Source of the DNA: Chlorobiota bacterium
Lineage (GTDB): Bacteria; Bacteroidota; Bacteroidia; Bacteroidales; VadinHA17
Reading direction: 5' to 3'
DNA: 64,000 nt
Assembly: GCA_013152085.1 (NCBI GenBank)
Contig: JAADHC010000026.1
Location: 1-64,000, forward strand
Part shown: one piece after another, positions 57,001-64,000 of the stretch
How positions within the stretch are numbered: position 1 is the first letter of the stretch
How the letters are laid out: every line of letters begins with the position of its first letter
Notes under the pieces: model-generated
Seen by the model: the letters and a program-made list of their open reading frames with translations, nothing else
Told to the model about the DNA's origin: nothing
Database searches by the model: none
Made by a program: the position numbers and the translations under genes

Positions 57001-59646
57001 ATAGGAAATTTATCAGGTTTAATTAATTTACAACTTAATAATAATTTTTTATCGGGTTCAATTCCTGCTGAATTGGGAAACCTGATTAATTTACAGACCC
57101 TATGGCTGCAAATCAATCAATTATCCGGAACCATTCCTGTAGAAACCTGGAATTTGAGTAGTTTAGTAAATTTACAACTGTTTCACAATCAGCTTTCGGG
57201 AATGATACCTCCTGAGATTGGAAATCTGAGCAACCTGGTGTTTCTAAATCTTCAGGAAAATCAATTTACCGGGCTGGCTGATCTTTCACTTCTTGGTTCA
57301 TTAGATGAATTAACAATAGAATACAATAAGTTGACATTTAAGGATATTGAGCCAAATATTGGTGTTGCAGGTACTACATTCACCTATACTCCTCAGGATA
57401 GTGTTGGGGTAATCATTGATACAACAGTTTATGCAGAAACAAGTTATACAATGTCTGTTTCAACGGGGGGGACCAGCAGCCGGTACCAGTGGAAAAAAGA
57501 CGGGACAAATATCGGAACTGTTTCCGGTGACAGTACATATACTATCAATCCTGTTGCTTTTTCTGATTCAGGTACTTATACATGCGAAATCACCAATACG
57601 GTTGCCACAGGTCTAACGCTTTACAGCCGCCCGGTAAATTTTTCAGTAGATCATCTGCCGATCTATTATGACTCCCTTGCCCTGGTTGCCCTGTATGACA
57701 GCACCGATGGGGCAAACTGGACAAATAATACCAACTGGCTTACCGGGCCTGTTTCAACATGGTTTGGGGTAACTGTTTCAGGTGGCCGGGTTACTGAAAT
57801 AAGTTTTGATCACAATAATCTGAATGGAACAATTCCCCATGAGATAGGTAATCTAACTGATTTAACTTTATTATCTCTTGAGGAAAATCAACTTGCTGGT
57901 TCTATCCCAACTGAAATAGGAAATCTGACTAATCTATCAGTTTTAAGGCTGTATAACAGTCAAATCTCGGGTTTAATTCCCTCAGAAATAGGTAATCTTA
58001 CGAATTTAACATTCCTGGATTTCAACAGTAATCAACTTACCGGTTCAATTCCGGTTGAAATCGGCAATTTGACAAATCTGGAATTTTTGGATTTTTCCAA
58101 TAATCAATTTTCAGGATCAATTCCGCCTGAAATCGGCAATTTACTGAATCTGGAAACTTTGGTTTTTGACAGAAATCAACTTTCCGGATCCATCCCATCA
58201 ACGATCGGTAACCTGACAAAATTGGTTAGGTTGCATTTTGGTAACAATCAGCTTACGGGTTCTATCCCTGATGAAATTGGCAATTTAACTAATTTGAATT
58301 GGTTGGAACTTGGCAATAATCAACTTACAGGATCAATACCAGTTAACATAGGCAATTTGACTGATTTGACATTAATAGAAATTGCCAACAATCAATTCAC
58401 TGGTTTGCCAAACCTTACATCTCTTGATTCATTAGCTTATTTATTAATAGAAAACAATAGGTTTACATTTGAGGATATTGAACCGAATATTGGTGTGCCT
58501 GATTCTGCATTTATATACTCGCCCCAGGATAGTGTCGGGGAAATAATTGATACAACTGTTTATGTAGGAACAAGTTATACAATGTCTGTTTCAACAGGAG
58601 GTGCCAGCAGCCTATACCAATGGAAAAAAGATGGTGTATCAATTGGCAATATTTCAAGCGATAGTACTTATACTATCATTCCTGTTGCCTTTTCTGATTC
58701 GGGAACTTATACATGCGAAATAACTAACACAGTTGCCACGGACCTTACTCTTTATTCCAGACCTATACATGTTAGAACAACCATTATCTCTACCTTCCCG
58801 TATTCAGAGGATTTCGAAAGTGGCAACGGTGGCTGGTATACAGGAGGCGCAAATACTTCATGGCAATACGGAATTCCCACAGGACCAACAATTAACTCAG
58901 CAGCATCGGGGAATAATGCATGGGTAACCAATCTATCCGGTGAATACAACCCTGATGAAGTTTCTTATATTAAAAGCCCGCGATTTGACTTATCAGGCAT
59001 AAATTATCCAAAGATTGAGTTTAATATATGGTGGGATGCCGAAGGATTCTATGACGGGGCAAACTTACAATATAAGCAGGGTACAGGTGAATGGCAAACG
59101 TTAGGTTCAGACAAGGGAAATGGCACATGGTACAATAGTTCTTATTTGTTTGCCTTTGAGAAAGGATTCGGATTTGATATTAATCATTCTGCAGGATGGT
59201 CTGGAGATAATGTATGGGGCTATGGAAGTAACGGCTGGGTAACGGTATCTCATGATCTTTTGATTATTGACAAACAGACTGATGTCGCCTTTCGTATCGC
59301 CTTTGCTTCCAACGATACTTATCAGAACGATGGGGTTGCGATTGATGACATTCATATCTTCGGTGATCCGACCGGAATCCATGATGTTACAACAAGTTTA
59401 TCAGAAATTCAAATTTATCCAAACCCGAATGAAGGTAAATTCTATTTGGTATATAAGGGGGAAAAAGAGAGTGATTTGAAACTGCAACTGATCAATCTCC
59501 AGGGGCAGGTTCTTTTCGAGAAACAATTTTTTTCTCCAGGGTATCTTAATGAGAAATTGGATCTGTCCTTTCTCTCAAAAGGGATTTATTACCTTAAAAT
59601 AACCGGAAAGTATGGTTTTGAAGTCCGGATATTAATCATACAATAG
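54079..59646 (+). CDS. Giant T9SS surface protein with plant-type LRRs and Ig-like domains
   Basis: 1,855 residues from ATG 54079. Signal peptide (to about 22), LamG/ConA-like domain (about 25-240), fibronectin III (about 247-343), then three modules beginning DSLALVALYDST (residues 348, 845, 1198). Each has a WTNNTNWLTG cap, leucine-rich repeats of the 24-residue plant type (IPxEIGNLxxLxxLxLxxNxLxG) and an Ig-like domain (YQWKKxG...DSGxYTC). I count 13, 7 and 8 repeats. A MAM-like jellyroll (about 1573-1767) and a type IX sorting domain (IQIYPNPNEGKFYL, about 1775-1855) follow. It should be exported and attached to the cell surface, probably for adhesion or recognition. Confidence 0.93.
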   Translation: MKKIVLIIFGILLVSIQIQAQFTLTDSLKAYFPFNNNANDESGNGHNGTVNGGATLTTDRFGNTNSAYSFDGVDDDITMLNLDLLQPASISIWINSDNSQNGPVYVSDYSDSYWANYYGLVVSFKINGKISASFGNGSYPNHGFTTLDSITTTNIWHHIVVNWDTSGSISIYLDALQMALSESGNTNLKIASNQGEDDCFGRDDYQSGGNHYYKGLLDDIRIYNRILTDNEIDSLAHEGGWVFEDLIPPSAPAGLTASSGDQQITLIWDQNTEPDVDQYNIYRDLSSPAVTLIDSVHSPSPPDTFYIDTTPVIGRDYYYRITAKDTAGNESGFSNEVSVAIPFDLYTDSLALVALYDSTGGANWTNNTNWLTGPVSTWFGITVSGGRVTEILLDSNNIVGTIPPEIGNLANLQILKLDHNQFSGTIPPEIGNLSNLTELTLWANKFTGIIPSEIGNLTSLTILDLDDNLLSGEIPSEIGNLINLEEFWSCKNQLTGSIPSSIGNLTNLTVLSVWENQLTGIMPPGIGNLINLKNLSLSDNHLTGGIPSEVGNLSELDYLGLTNNQLTNSIPIEIGNLDSLKTLALGGNQLSGSIPPELQNLNKLTKLYLWGNQLTGSIPPEIGNLVNLINLQLSSNLLTGTIPPEFGNLVNLEVLYLWGNQLTGAIPTEIGNLSGLINLSLLDNQLSGSIPSEIGNLTSLETLFLNNNQFTDLPDLSFLTTLNDLHVENNKLMFSDIEPNLGVASNTFTYAPQDSVGERIDTTILVGTSFTLSVSTGGASSVYQWKKNGTNIGTLSGDSTYTLNPVAFSDSGVYTCVIANTVATDLTLYSRPVYLTVVSSYLQQDSLALVALYDSTDGGHWTNNANWLTGPVSTWYGITVSGNRVTEISFDHNNLIGTIPPSIGDLDSLRVLNLPDNQLSGTIPSEIGNLGRLQHIDLNMNQLSGSIPAEMGNLSNLNFINLSMNQLTGSIPVSIGNLSGLINLQLNNNFLSGSIPAELGNLINLQTLWLQINQLSGTIPVETWNLSSLVNLQLFHNQLSGMIPPEIGNLSNLVFLNLQENQFTGLADLSLLGSLDELTIEYNKLTFKDIEPNIGVAGTTFTYTPQDSVGVIIDTTVYAETSYTMSVSTGGTSSRYQWKKDGTNIGTVSGDSTYTINPVAFSDSGTYTCEITNTVATGLTLYSRPVNFSVDHLPIYYDSLALVALYDSTDGANWTNNTNWLTGPVSTWFGVTVSGGRVTEISFDHNNLNGTIPHEIGNLTDLTLLSLEENQLAGSIPTEIGNLTNLSVLRLYNSQISGLIPSEIGNLTNLTFLDFNSNQLTGSIPVEIGNLTNLEFLDFSNNQFSGSIPPEIGNLLNLETLVFDRNQLSGSIPSTIGNLTKLVRLHFGNNQLTGSIPDEIGNLTNLNWLELGNNQLTGSIPVNIGNLTDLTLIEIANNQFTGLPNLTSLDSLAYLLIENNRFTFEDIEPNIGVPDSAFIYSPQDSVGEIIDTTVYVGTSYTMSVSTGGASSLYQWKKDGVSIGNISSDSTYTIIPVAFSDSGTYTCEITNTVATDLTLYSRPIHVRTTIISTFPYSEDFESGNGGWYTGGANTSWQYGIPTGPTINSAASGNNAWVTNLSGEYNPDEVSYIKSPRFDLSGINYPKIEFNIWWDAEGFYDGANLQYKQGTGEWQTLGSDKGNGTWYNSSYLFAFEKGFGFDINHSAGWSGDNVWGYGSNGWVTVSHDLLIIDKQTDVAFRIAFASNDTYQNDGVAIDDIHIFGDPTGIHDVTTSLSEIQIYPNPNEGKFYLVYKGEKESDLKLQLINLQGQVLFEKQFFSPGYLNEKLDLSFLSKGIYYLKITGKYGFEVRILIIQ
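55181..55213 (+). repeat. 33-bp exact repeat, copy 1 (LRR module 1)
   Basis: Identical 33-base stretch starting CCAACTGGCTTACC and encoding the module cap NWLTGPVSTW. Copies 2 and 3 are at 56672-56704 and 57731-57763. Surrounding DNA is also similar but not identical, so the exact block suggests recent recombination or strong constraint. Confidence 0.85.
56672..56704 (+). repeat. 33-bp exact repeat, copy 2 (LRR module 2)
   Basis: Second copy of the module-cap repeat, 1,491 bases after copy 1. Confidence 0.85.
57731..57763 (+). repeat. 33-bp exact repeat, copy 3 (LRR module 3)
   Basis: Third copy of the module-cap repeat, 1,059 bases after copy 2. Confidence 0.85.
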
Positions 59647-60052
59647 ACTTAAATGTGCAAAGACAGGGATAAGACACTCACCATGTCACATCCTCATGAT
59701 ATCAAACCTGATCTATATGTTTTCTTACAATAAAAAATTTTAATGATTTTTATGCAAGAACTTAAAATTATCATTAATCATAAGTTTGTAGTTTAACGAC
59801 CTATTATATATACAGATAATTAAACATATGTTATGAAATGATAAAGGGAGGGTTCCCCGGCAAAAGAATTTTATCAACTATCAACCATTATTTTGCTTCT
59901 GAGTGTCGACTTGCGCACTGATCCCTGTATTTGGATAAAATGATAATACCTGCTTCAAAGATTATGTGCTCATTTAGAATTAATTTTGTCTGTACTTTTT
60001 TCATTGCTTTGAAACCGATCATTACCTTTACGCACGAATTAACATCTATGAC
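59647..60052. other. Intergenic region without recognisable gene
   Basis: 406 AT-rich bases after the LRR gene. TAATTTTG at 59981-59988 matches a -7 box for the next gene, but I find no well-spaced -33 box. No convincing terminator or ORF was seen. Confidence 0.5.
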
Positions 60053-60493
60053 TTGTATCACACCTCGCCCCGCATATTGAGGATACTGGCGGCTATTGTA
60101 TGGCTGGGAGGCAGTGTTGTACTTACATTAAAGGGGGGCGACCTGCTGGCAGAAGCTGACACACACCGTCCTGGCCATCCCTGGACATGGTATGCAGGAA
60201 TATTGGGTATCGGGATCGGATCACTCAAAGGAATTTTTATTTTTTACCGGATTGGAAAAAAGAACCTCCGCAGGATTGCTTCCTTGTCAAATCCGAGGAT
60301 CTGGCAGTTTTACCGTCCGGAATTCTTTTTGTTCCTTTTCTGTATGATAATACTTGGGATATTGCTTTCAAGGCTGGCAGCAGGAAACTATACCTTCCTG
60401 ATCTTTGTGGCGGCACTGGACCTTTCCATTGCCACTTCCCTGCTCACAAGTTCGGTGGTTTTCCTGCGTTACCGGAAAATCATCCCGGAATAA
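60053..60493 (+). CDS. Small four-helix membrane protein
   Basis: 146 residues with hydrophobic helices near 8-26, 45-65, 90-108 and 115-135. The frame has no ATG; TTG at 60053 (LYHTSPRILRILA) is the only plausible start. The start TSPRxLRILAAIVWLGG resembles a conserved uncharacterised Bacteroidota membrane family. It precedes the glutamine amidotransferase gene by 27 bases. Confidence 0.65.
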   Translation: MYHTSPRILRILAAIVWLGGSVVLTLKGGDLLAEADTHRPGHPWTWYAGILGIGIGSLKGIFIFYRIGKKNLRRIASLSNPRIWQFYRPEFFLFLFCMIILGILLSRLAAGNYTFLIFVAALDLSIATSLLTSSVVFLRYRKIIPE

Positions 60494-60520
60494 CCGGATT
60501 TTGTTATAAAATAATTTCAT

Positions 60521-61213
60521 ATGCGTGTTCATTATCTCCAGCATGTCCCGTTCGAAGGCCCCGGATACCTGGCCCGGTATTTTAACACCCATGGACATCC
60601 TTTCACCGGCACACATCTCTACAAAAGACAGAAATGCCCGCAGATCGCAGATTTTGACTGGCTGGTGATCCTTGGCGGGCCGATGAACATCAATGAGGAA
60701 GATAAATACCCGTGGCTGAAAGCAGAGAAGAATTGTATTCGCAGTGCCATTGACAACGGGAAAAAGGTGTTGGGTATCTGCCTGGGGGCGCAATTGCTGG
60801 CTGACGTGCTGGGAACCAGGGTATACTCAAATCCGTACAGGGAAATAGGATGGTTCCCTGTTTCACTTACCCATGAAGCCGTAAAAATACCGCTTTTCCA
60901 AAACCTGCCACAACGTTTTGATGCCTTTCACTGGCATAGTGAGACCTTTGATATTCCCTCCGGAGCAAAACATCTTTTCACAAGTGAAGCATGTAAAAAC
61001 CAGGGATTCCTTTACGGGAAAAATGTTCTTGGGTTGCAGTTTCACCTTGAAACAATCCCCGAATCGGCACGGTTGCTGATTGAATACGGCCGGGAAGAAA
61101 TGGATGGCACCCGGTTTGTGCAGGAGGAACAGGAAATTTTGGCTTCCGGAAATAGATTTCTTGTGTTAAACCGCTTGTTGGAGAGCCTTCTGGATAGTGC
61201 AATGAACATGTAG
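60521..61213 (+). CDS. Class I glutamine amidotransferase-like protein
   Basis: 230 residues of the GMP-synthase-like GATase1 fold. The triad is complete: Cys87 in GICLGAQ, His175 and Glu177 in LQFHLE; the oxyanion strand is LGGPMNI. Free-standing members release ammonia from glutamine or act as gamma-glutamyl peptidases. No synthetase partner is adjacent, so the role is open. Confidence 0.9.
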   Translation: MRVHYLQHVPFEGPGYLARYFNTHGHPFTGTHLYKRQKCPQIADFDWLVILGGPMNINEEDKYPWLKAEKNCIRSAIDNGKKVLGICLGAQLLADVLGTRVYSNPYREIGWFPVSLTHEAVKIPLFQNLPQRFDAFHWHSETFDIPSGAKHLFTSEACKNQGFLYGKNVLGLQFHLETIPESARLLIEYGREEMDGTRFVQEEQEILASGNRFLVLNRLLESLLDSAMNM

Positions 61214-61283
61214 GCTTGCTTCCGGATTCCGGAATATTCACTATTTTCACCCTGTTATATTGCTGCCTCATTCCGGTTAAAAA

Positions 61284-61847
61284 ATGAATATCAATATCGT
61301 ACTGTACGCTTCCATTCTGTTTTTTCTTTCAGAATTTCTTCTGATGGTGGCAAAACGTTCAAAAAAGAAGAGAATAAAAGCCAGAAATGATAAACGGTCA
61401 CTCATTCTCTTTTGGGTGGTCATTCCGTTAAGTATTACTGCAGGTTTTTATCTGGCAAACTATCATGAGTGGAGCCTTGTTCACCTGATCATTGCCTGTT
61501 GTGGCCTCATGGTTTTTCTTTCCGGGTTCATAATCCGCTGGTTTTCCATTATTCAATTAAATAAACAGTTTACGGTTGATGTTGTGATCAGGGATGACCA
61601 TAAGCTTAATACGAAAGGGTTGTATACATACATCAGGCATCCAAGCTATCTGGGTTTGTTGCTGATCATTCTCGGACTGTCACTGGCCATGAACAGTTTC
61701 TTCTCTTTGTTGGTGGTTGTGATACCAATTCTGCTTGTTTTACTGTATCGGATACGGATAGAGGAAGAAATTCTTATGAATGAGTTTGGGGATCAGTACA
61801 AAACCTACATGAAAAATACCAGCCGGATCATTCCATGGCTGTGGTAG
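61284..61847 (+). CDS. Isoprenylcysteine carboxyl methyltransferase-family protein
   Basis: 187 residues with four or five membrane segments. It carries the family C-terminal motif YTYIRHPSYLGLLL and the EEEILMNEFGDQYKTYM segment that bind S-adenosylmethionine in ICMT/PEMT proteins. The bacterial substrates are mostly unknown (lipids or small thiols). Confidence 0.88.
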   Translation: MNINIVLYASILFFLSEFLLMVAKRSKKKRIKARNDKRSLILFWVVIPLSITAGFYLANYHEWSLVHLIIACCGLMVFLSGFIIRWFSIIQLNKQFTVDVVIRDDHKLNTKGLYTYIRHPSYLGLLLIILGLSLAMNSFFSLLVVVIPILLVLLYRIRIEEEILMNEFGDQYKTYMKNTSRIIPWLW

Positions 61848-61956
61848 TGGTATCGGAGATATTGAAAACAGGAAACAACAGGAGGAAATCAATTTTATTA
61901 AGTCAGAACTTGCCAGGATCAGGAGAATGCTTGAAAAAGGGTTTGTGAAGGAATAG
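61848..61956 (+). other. Possible tail of a decayed gene
   Basis: In one frame the DNA after the methyltransferase stop reads DIENRKQQEEINFIKSELAR and on to a TAG at 61954-61956, a charged helical sequence typical of real C-termini. There is no start codon or upstream domain. Either a remnant or coincidence. Confidence 0.2.
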
Positions 61957-62091
61957 ATTTCATAATGTTTTATAAATGTATTCGTTAACAGGATACGGGT
62001 AACATTCGTTCAGCGTAAAATATTTTATACTGACACGGCGGTGAAAAGGTTTTGTATTCTCTTTTCTCATCGTAAATTTACCGCGACAACG

Positions 62092-62763
62092 ATGGACAGA
62101 TCAAAATACATTGAATGGGATGTCGTTAACTGGAGCCGTGCACTCGGTTTCTGGAGAAAACACTCTTCGCTGAAATGGCAGGGTATCAAGGTCCTTGAGA
62201 TAGGCGGGCGATACGGCGGACTGTCGCTCTGGCTTGCAGAGCAGGGAGCTGATGTGCTTTGTACCGATAAGGAAAAGATTGAACTGCCTCAGCATATAAT
62301 CCCTGAAAATAAGATATCCGGAAAGATCCGCTATGAACGGTTGGATGCCCTGGATATACCGTTTGATAAGGATTTTGATATTATTCTGTTTAAGTCTGTG
62401 CTTGGAGGTATCGGCAGGAACAACCAACCCGGAAAGCAACGGAAAGCAATCGGGGAAATGTACAAGGCTTTGAAACCCGGAGGAGAGCTATTCTTCGCCG
62501 AGAACCTTACGGCATCGCCATTGCACCGTTTTTTCAGGAAAAAATTTGTCCGATGGGGCAGTGAATGGCGGTATGTGACGATTCAGGAGATGCTGGATGA
62601 CCTGAGACTCTTTTCAGAGATAAAATACACTACAGCCGGTTTTTTAGGTGCATTCGGCCGTACGGAAGGGATGAGAAAATTCCTGGGGTATTTTGACAGG
62701 GCAGGGGACCGGATTGTTCCTTCTGCCTGGCGGTATATCATCATAGGTGTGGCGAAAAAATAA
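62092..62763 (+). CDS. Class I SAM-dependent methyltransferase
   Basis: 223 residues from ATG 62092; GTG at 62041 would add 17 basic residues and is less likely. Motif I is VLEIGGRYGGLSLWLAEQG, the acidic end of strand 2 is VLCTDKE, and a motif-III-like region is ALKPGGELFFAEN. It resembles small-molecule or quinone-type methyltransferases; the substrate is unknown. A terminator-like hairpin follows the stop. Confidence 0.85.
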   Translation: MDRSKYIEWDVVNWSRALGFWRKHSSLKWQGIKVLEIGGRYGGLSLWLAEQGADVLCTDKEKIELPQHIIPENKISGKIRYERLDALDIPFDKDFDIILFKSVLGGIGRNNQPGKQRKAIGEMYKALKPGGELFFAENLTASPLHRFFRKKFVRWGSEWRYVTIQEMLDDLRLFSEIKYTTAGFLGAFGRTEGMRKFLGYFDRAGDRIVPSAWRYIIIGVAKK

Positions 62764-62777
62764 CCAAGACGATTACC

Positions 62778-62807
62778 GAAGTGTTTATCATAGGTAATAC
62801 TTCTTTT
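62778..62807 (+). terminator. Intrinsic terminator after the methyltransferase
   Basis: GAAGTGTT (62778-62785) pairs with AATACTTC (62796-62803) through one G-U pair, leaving a 10-base loop, and TTTT follows immediately. It starts 15 bases after the stop codon. Confidence 0.6.
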
Positions 62808-62915
62808 ATTTCCCGGATCGGGTAGGGAGCCATTCAGAGAATGTCTGCCGTTTATACTTCCTGATAAGGGAAGTGAATACAAGGTACGGTTACCGGAATA
62901 AAAAGAATGAAAATA

Positions 62916-62993
62916 TTACATATGTAAACATAAAACTCCTATATTACATATGTAAACAAACACTTTAGCGTAAAAATATATTTACATTTGTAA
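62916..62993. promoter_or_regulatory. Upstream cluster of three TTACAT(A/T)TGTAA palindromes
   Basis: TTACATATGTAA at 62916-62927 and 62944-62955, and TTACATTTGTAA at 62982-62993. The third contains TACATTTG (62983-62990), a perfect Bacteroidota -7 box, so it can double as a promoter. Likely binding sites of the XRE-type protein encoded at 63381, by proximity and repetition. Confidence 0.75.
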
Positions 62994-63293
62994 TCATTTT
63001 TCTTATGTGCATATATTAGCTTATTTACCAGTATGATATATAAATTATCTTAATTAATTGTTTATATAATATGAATTCCATTTGGTAAATTTTTGTAAAA
63101 CAACACATATAATATAGATATTACAATGTTTTCCAATGTAATATGCCGATTATCGACATTAAAACATTAAATAAGCGGGTTTTAAGGTGATATTCCCTTG
63201 ATGAATCATATAAATATCAGTAATATAATAAAATACATCTATTGCAATTGAAGTAATAATGCATGTATGAATGAATTAAATGAAAAACAGATG
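62994..63293. other. AT-rich spacer between operator clusters
   Basis: 300 bases without a recognisable gene. It contains an imperfect inverted repeat ATATTACAATG (63118-63128) and CAATGTAATAT (63134-63144), which carries the same TTACA and TGTAA half-sites, but 11 bases apart instead of 2. The length and the promoter-like third palindrome would allow a leader transcript or small RNA here, but nothing proves one. Confidence 0.4.
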
Positions 63294-63352
63294 TTACATA
63301 TGTAATCCCTATAAAGTTACATTAGTAAACAAATAATGTTTTACATTTGTAA
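63294..63352. promoter_or_regulatory. Proximal cluster of three palindromes at the XRE gene promoter
   Basis: TTACATATGTAA (63294-63305), TTACATTAGTAA (63317-63328, one imperfect arm) and TTACATTTGTAA (63341-63352), centres 23-24 bases apart. The last contains TACATTTG (63342-63349), a -7 box. It also overlaps an in-frame ATG at 63336, so translation should start later at 63381. The spacing of about two helical turns suggests cooperative repression. Confidence 0.75.
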
Positions 63353-63380
63353 CACAAGTTTTTTACTGATTTGTTTTATC

Positions 63381-63803
63381 ATGAAAGACCGTTTGATCCG
63401 GTTTATGCAAAGCATGGATATTTCCTCAGGTCAACTGGCCGACAGGATCGGTGTACAACGTTCCGGTATTTCTCATTTACTTTCCGGCAGGAATAAGCCG
63501 AGTTATGACTTCATTCAAAAATTACTGCATGCATTCCCTTCCGTAAATGCAGAATGGCTTATTACGGGTAATGGTCCGATGATGAAAACCGGGCAACAGC
63601 CCGGATTATTCAGTGATACGGATGAAAATCCGCCGAAACCCGTTGCAGCGTCCGGAGAAAAATCCCTTTCTTTTGCTTCAGAAGGGACATCAACGGCTTC
63701 AAAACCTGTAAAACAAGGCATTCCTGAAGGAAACAGGGAAATCTTACATGTTATGGTATTCTACACCGATGGTACATTCGAAATGTATAAACCCGGGAAA
63801 TAA
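63381..63803 (+). CDS. XRE-type helix-turn-helix regulator
   Basis: 140 residues. The N-terminal HTH (about 1-60: SSGQLADRIGVQRSGISHLLSG and NKPSYDFIQKLL) is followed by the motif NAEWLITGNGPM, usual in Bacteroidota/phage-type XRE regulators. A low-complexity linker and a short C-terminal beta hairpin (ILHVMVFYTDGTFEMYKPGK) follow. ATG 63381 is preferred over 63336 because the latter lies within the operator/promoter region. It probably autoregulates through the palindromes upstream. Its role beyond that is unknown. Confidence 0.85.
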   Translation: MKDRLIRFMQSMDISSGQLADRIGVQRSGISHLLSGRNKPSYDFIQKLLHAFPSVNAEWLITGNGPMMKTGQQPGLFSDTDENPPKPVAASGEKSLSFASEGTSTASKPVKQGIPEGNREILHVMVFYTDGTFEMYKPGK

Positions 63804-64000
63804 GGAGCTTTTCGCTTTACGCAGAATATCAAATGCCCGCTTCGTTAGGCAAATAATGTCATCATTTACGGGATTTTATCTGTTACAACGTTGCCATAAA
63901 CAGTTATCACATTTTTTACTTTTTTGACCCTTTCGACTTTTCCGACTTTTTAGATCATTTTGACTCCTTCGACATTCAACCCTTCAACCTTTTTTCCTAT

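Noticed and set aside
1-64000. tRNA, rRNA, CRISPR arrays, transposases or phage modules
   Set aside because: None recognised on either strand by reading; a tRNAscan, CRISPR finder or IS search would be the decisive check.

Overview
This window looks like a chromosome segment from a member of the Bacteroidota, probably Bacteroidales- or Marinilabiliales-like. The clues are several promoters with the Bacteroidota -7 element TAnnTTTG, a C-terminal type IX secretion (T9SS) sorting domain on a giant surface protein, a two-component-type propeller fused to a SpoIIE phosphatase, many lipoproteins and outer-membrane barrels, few Shine-Dalgarno sites, and a butyrate kinase. I saw no rRNA, tRNA, CRISPR array, intact transposase or phage gene.

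Layout. 0-9.6 kb (plus strand, moderate GC): a small membrane protein, a free-standing SpoIIE-type phosphatase next to an OLD-like ATPase, an SDR, a double VOC protein, a PrsW-like protease, butyrate kinase and an outer-membrane barrel. 9.7-11.4 kb (minus): a YbaK/ProX deacylase and a Yip1-family membrane protein. 11.5-15.5 kb: cardiolipin synthase and a BlaI/BlaR1-like pair behind a clear tandem operator-promoter. 15.5-18.0 kb (minus): a TPR-PD40-OmpA-SPOR envelope protein. 18.2-24.4 kb: a TetR-TolC-HlyD-RND efflux operon.

24.5-46 kb is an accessory region, more AT-rich at first (24.5-29 kb) and mixed afterwards. It is rich in peptidases and secreted or lipid-anchored hydrolases: two HExxH...E proteins, one active-looking and one apparently dead CPBP protein, a subtilisin-like protease, two class-C beta-lactamase-like hydrolases, two tandem S33 hydrolases, a C69 dipeptidase and a BAAT-like thioesterase. 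Gene remnants lie between them: a truncated DUF6544-like gene, an internally deleted SDR, a decayed carbon-nitrogen hydrolase and two weaker candidates.

46.4-53.5 kb (minus) is a probable four-gene operon: Kelch lipoprotein, DUF5683-like membrane protein, caspase-like protease, and propeller-TM-SpoIIE phosphatase. Diverging from it is a 1,855-residue T9SS protein with three modules of plant-type LRRs plus Ig-like domains. This locus is the best candidate for an undescribed signalling or cell-fate system. 60-62.8 kb holds small metabolic genes. The last kilobase holds an XRE-type regulator preceded by six copies of a 12-bp palindrome in two clusters, which is the clearest unexplained regulatory structure in the window.
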